Part shown: piece after piece, positions 60,859 through 64,000 of the stretch
Layout of the letters: each line of letters begins with the position of its first letter
How positions within the stretch are numbered: the first letter of the stretch is position 1
Notes under the pieces: model-generated
What the model was told of the DNA's origin: nothing
What the model saw: the letters and a program-made list of their open reading frames with translations, nothing else
The model's database searches: none
Source of the DNA: Phaseolus vulgaris
Taxonomy: Eukaryota > Streptophyta > Magnoliopsida > Fabales > Fabaceae
Assembly: GCF_000499845.2 (NCBI RefSeq)
Contig: NC_023750.2
Span: forward strand, 12,217,285 to 12,281,284
DNA length: 64,000 bases
Direction of reading: 5' to 3'
Translations under genes and position numbers: made by a program

Positions 60859-62323
60859 ATCGCTGTCTCTCACCCGCCACCTTTACCTCTCAAGCTTTTA
60901 CTCCTTTTACACTTTACCTTCGTTTTTGACTCTCTCTGTTAAACTTGTAATTCTTTGAACTGTCTGCACGCTCGCTACAACTCTGGGATTTTGTTATGAT
61001 TACTTTCGTGCCTTCGCGATATAGAATCCTGCCTGTGTGATTTTATTCTCATTCTTTGCCTTCGCGTGCTTCAGTTGTTTTGCTCGTATTATACCCGCTT
61101 CTTTTACTTCATTGGGCGGCCTTGTATTCTCGGGAAAGGTCCCGCGCCAGTGCCCACGCCCACGGAGTGGCTCACCTAGTGGAGCCGTATCGTCCACGGG
61201 GTGTCTCTAACACCAAAACGGTCCTTTCCTTGACCCTTAACGCCCGACGCCCACGCCTAAGGAGAGGCCTGCTACAGCAGCGCCGTGTCGTCCTCGGGTG
61301 TCTGAAACGCCGAGTGTTTTGGAAGGGGGGGGGTCGTTCCCTCCATGGTCTTTCCTTCCCATAGGTATCGGGGAACGCCTTGTCAGTGATTCGCTGGCGT
61401 TTTGGCGGTCTCATCTCCCTCCACAGTTTTTCCTACCTGTGGGTATCGGGGAGGTGACGCCAGTAACTAGCTTTGCCCTCTTCAACTTCGTCTCCCTCCA
61501 CAGTCTTTCCTACCTGTGGGTATCGGGGAGGTGACGCCAGTAACTAACTTTGCCCTCTTCGACTTCGTCTCCCTCCACAGTCTTTCCTACCTGTGGGTAT
61601 CGGGGAGGCAACCTCGCTGATATTCTGGTGGGTGACGCCCGCGACGTCTCACGCTGGCGTCGTCCTTTATGTCTTTCTAGGCGACGCCTCGGGCGTCTCA
61701 TGCTGGCGTCGCCTTGGGCGTCGTCCTTACCTTGACATTGACTTTGGCCTCGATCTTGGTCGATGCCTGGGGACAGCGAAGAGCTCAAGGTCCTCCCCGA
61801 GCCATCCACGTGGCGCTTCTTGTATGGCTGATGGGACGTTCAGTCATTCGACTTGATCCACGTGGCGCTTCTTGTATGGCTTGATGGGACGTTCAGTCAT
61901 TCGATTTGATCCTGACTCCTACTGTGCCCCTGATCCACTTTCGACGGCGCATCGTACCACTGGGCATTCCGTCGATACGACGTGTTCTGAGTTTAACCAG
62001 GGATGCCAGGGTCATCCTTCCATCTGCTGCCACATGGCTCGATCGTGCGGTGCATCCATTCGCGTCGTTCAATGCTCTAACTGTCATACTTCTACTTGCG
62101 TCGTTTGGCGCTCTAACCGCTTTATTTAACTCTTCAAACTCTGAAGCTGTTCTCATCATTTCTGCACTCTTCGTACCCTACTTACACTCTCTCTTCTTGC
62201 ACCCTTTCTTCTTGCACCCTTTCTTCTTCTCATGAACGGTTCTTCCAGCGTTCGCTCCCATCGCTCGACTCTTGCGTTACCGGCGGGCCATACGCCCTTG
62301 ACTATCCTTGATCTTGTTAAAGA
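60859..62323. other. Tat element spacer with GC-rich tandem repeats
   Basis: A roughly 70 bp unit, with TTTCCTACCTGTGGGTATCG and GGGGAGGTGACGCCAGTAAC as landmarks, is repeated about three times at 61410-61620, with related forms at 61340 and 57785. A 52-53 bp unit (CACGTGGCGCTTCTTGTATG) is duplicated at 61806 and 61858. No gene beyond short by-product frames. Confidence 0.7.
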
Positions 62324-63289
62324 ATGTCTTCTCATGCTACTTCCTCCAGGGTCAATCCCAAGGACCTGTACCCTTGGGCTTCGAGTCAGCTTCTCGACGA
62401 ATGCTCATGCTTACTCGCCACCAGGGCCATAAGGGAACACAAAGGGGATTCATGTTCCTATGATCACCGCGCCTTCGCGAGGAGGCATGATGACGACATT
62501 GCTGTGCTCCCTTGCACTCTAGGGGAACCAGTATGTGGAGACGAACGGGCCAACGAAGGGATCCCCTTCTTCTACTTTTACCAGGTCGTTTTCAAGACCA
62601 TCGGCGTGCGCCTGCCCTTCTCCCGGTTCGAGAAGGAACTGCTGACGGAGGTCAATGTCGCTCCGGCCCAGTTATACCCCAACAGTTGGGCCTTTGTCAA
62701 AGCCTTTGACATCCTCTTCGGGTTTCTGGGTTGTGCACCATCGGTTGACCTCTTTCTTCACTTCTTTGAGGTGAAGAGGCAAAAGCACAACCTCTGGGTA
62801 ACTCTCAGCAACGTTCCTGGGAGAGTTCTCCTAACCCCCTTCCAAAACTCATTCACCGGGTGGAAAGGCCGGTTCTTCAAGATTTGCTGCACTGACCTCG
62901 TTCCCACCGCTCTGGATGGTTTTCCTCTGTACTGGGTGAGAGAGGCGAGGGCCCTCAAAACCAAGCCCTTCAAGAAACTGGCTCCAAGTGATCAAATAGC
63001 TTGCCGGATTCTTGCTGAGGCGGGAGGTTTTGACTCTGCCACTTTGATAAGCTTGGAGTTCAACGCTGGAACTCTCGAAAAGTACATATGTAAGAGTCAC
63101 TGCCCTAGAAACTTCGGCCTTTATTGCTTTCTAACTGTGCATGTCTTGCTTCATGGTGTCTCTGACACATTTATCTCCCTTGGTGCAGGTTCGAAAATAA
63201 ACCAAGAGAGAAGGACACGACTTACTCGAGCTCTGCGGGCTGGGATCAGGGCTTCGTCTTCCTCCAGTGCTGACTCCGATGGCCACTGA
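62324..63289 (+). CDS. Antisense accessory ORF 2, paralogue of ORF 1
   Basis: ATG at 62324. The N-terminal domain follows ORF 1 along its length: QLLDECSCLL, FEKELLTEVNVAPAQLYPNS, LFLHFFEVKRQKHNLWVTLS, FTGWKGRFFKI, DGFPLYWVREA. It is clearly diverged. A likely in-frame intron of 99 bp is at 63090-63188 (ACATAT|GTAAGA ... GGTGCAG|GTTCG). Either reading ends SSADSDGH at 63289, so the spliced protein would be 288 residues. It lacks the coiled-coil half of ORF 1. No internal stop is seen. Same family assignment and the same unknown function as ORF 1. Confidence 0.75.
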   Translation: MSSHATSSRVNPKDLYPWASSQLLDECSCLLATRAIREHKGDSCSYDHRAFARRHDDDIAVLPCTLGEPVCGDERANEGIPFFYFYQVVFKTIGVRLPFSRFEKELLTEVNVAPAQLYPNSWAFVKAFDILFGFLGCAPSVDLFLHFFEVKRQKHNLWVTLSNVPGRVLLTPFQNSFTGWKGRFFKICCTDLVPTALDGFPLYWVREARALKTKPFKKLAPSDQIACRILAEAGGFDSATLISLEFNAGTLEKYICKSHCPRNFGLYCFLTVHVLLHGVSDTFISLGAGSKINQERRTRLTRALRAGIRASSSSSADSDGH

Positions 63290-63776
63290 AAAGTGGCTCT
63301 TTTGTGATTTGCATGAGTTGTAATATTTGCCCTAACCGCATTACGCCCACTTGTATCGAACATTGCTTGTAACATCAACTTTTCTATACCATACTTGATT
63401 TTTTGCAACGCCGCTTTACTTTGCATACGTTTCGCATATTGTGCGCTTTTCCTTCGTCATGTTCCTCAATGGTGCCTGCATTCAAGTGACACCTTCTTTC
63501 CGGGCGACGCCTTCAGCTAGGCGACGCCTTCTCCCTTGGCGACGCCTTCACCTAGGCGACGCCTTCTTTCTTGGCGACGCCTTCACCTGGGCGGCGCCTT
63601 CGTTCTTGGGGACGCCTCACATCACTTCAAACGGAGAAAGATAAAGGCTGAAAACCAAGGCACTTCTTTTTCTCCAACTGGTTTTTTCTTTTATTTGGGT
63701 GACCTCATTAAAAAACCCCCGAGAGGGAAAAAGAGTGTCCCCTTCAACTAAATTGTTACATGGCTGTTTACATAAG
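63290..63776. other. Tat element region between pol and accessory ORF 2
   Basis: 63500-63615 is a short tandem array of GGCGACGCCTTCACCTAGGC-type units (five to seven imperfect copies). 63670-63776 matches the region after pol in G2 (53558-53645) on the opposite strand. Confidence 0.7.
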
Positions 63777-64000
63777 TCAACTAAAATAAAATTTTAAGTT
63801 GGCTGCATTCCAGCTGCGCGGGATGGGACCCCCCTCCAAGGTCTCTAAGTTATACGACCCGTTGCCCTTAGCCTCGGTAACTCTGAAGGGTCCGGTCCAC
63901 TTGGGAGACAGCTTATTCTCCAACTCATATGGGTGAGCCTTCCTCATAACCAGGTCGCCAATCTAAAACTGCCGCGGCTTTACCTTAGAGCTGTATTGTC
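63777..64000 (-). pseudogene. Tat element integrase C-terminus (runs off window)
   Basis: Minus strand: KVKPRQF-stop-IGDLVMRKAHPYELENKL, SPKWTGPFRVTEAKGNGSYN, IPRSWNAANLKFYFS, stop TGA at 63777-63779. This is the end of a gypsy pol protein, nearly parallel to G2. A TAG replaces an expected Gln codon. The rest of gag-pol must lie beyond the right edge. Confidence 0.88.

Noticed and set aside
61410..61620. CRISPR-like array
   Set aside because: Units are directly adjacent without unique spacers, and the context is a plant retrotransposon.
61056..62235. Overlapping Arg/Ser/Leu-rich frames on both strands
   Set aside because: By-products of GC-rich tandem repeats; none shows family wording.

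Overview
The window is nuclear DNA of a flowering plant, most likely a legume. It has split genes with GT-AG introns, AT-rich spacers and plant LTR retrotransposons of both superfamilies. It also has CACTA transposons, a plant LRR receptor kinase, a plant-type NBS-LRR relic and an LTR of the SIRE/Maximus style common in legumes. The legume assignment is inference. I found no tRNA, rRNA, CRISPR array or prokaryotic gene structure.

Layout. 1-5.6 kb is AT-rich spacer with a CACTA-like MITE and a solo LTR. 5.6-8.5 kb holds one intact gene, an IMK2-like LRR receptor kinase with an HRD-to-HGN change that suggests a pseudokinase. 9-16 kb holds a tandem duplication, a CACTA transposase relic and a chained LTR-internal-LTR retroelement cluster. 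17-18 kb is a decayed sulfate transporter. 20-22.7 kb holds LTR fragments. 23.5-31.4 kb is an Abraxas-like (FAM175/ABRO1) gene. Its two exons are separated by a 6.9 kb intron packed with a CACTA relic and a collapsed gypsy element. 32.4-35 kb is a copia-gypsy patchwork ending against a captured fragment of a PLIP-type plastid lipase gene. 36.8-37.7 kb is a gypsy integrase relic. 40.2-43.1 kb is a minus-strand CC-NBS-LRR pseudogene with several identifiable lesions.

43.7-64 kb is a nested retrotransposon block. Two defective plus-strand gypsy elements, G1 and G2, lie end to end, and each is interrupted by a solo LTR. G2 is entered by a copia element. The copia is cut short by a minus-strand Tat-lineage gypsy element whose 3' LTR, polypurine tract and pol C-terminus are visible. 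Between that pol end and the LTR are two related plus-strand (antisense) accessory ORFs of the Transposase_28 / putative gypsy-type transposon kind, separated by GC-rich tandem repeats.

Only the IMK2-like kinase and the Abraxas-like gene look like intact host genes. The rest is relic or mobile DNA. The most unusual structures are the paired antisense ORFs in one Tat element and the transposon-filled Abraxas intron. I see no convincing entirely new system.
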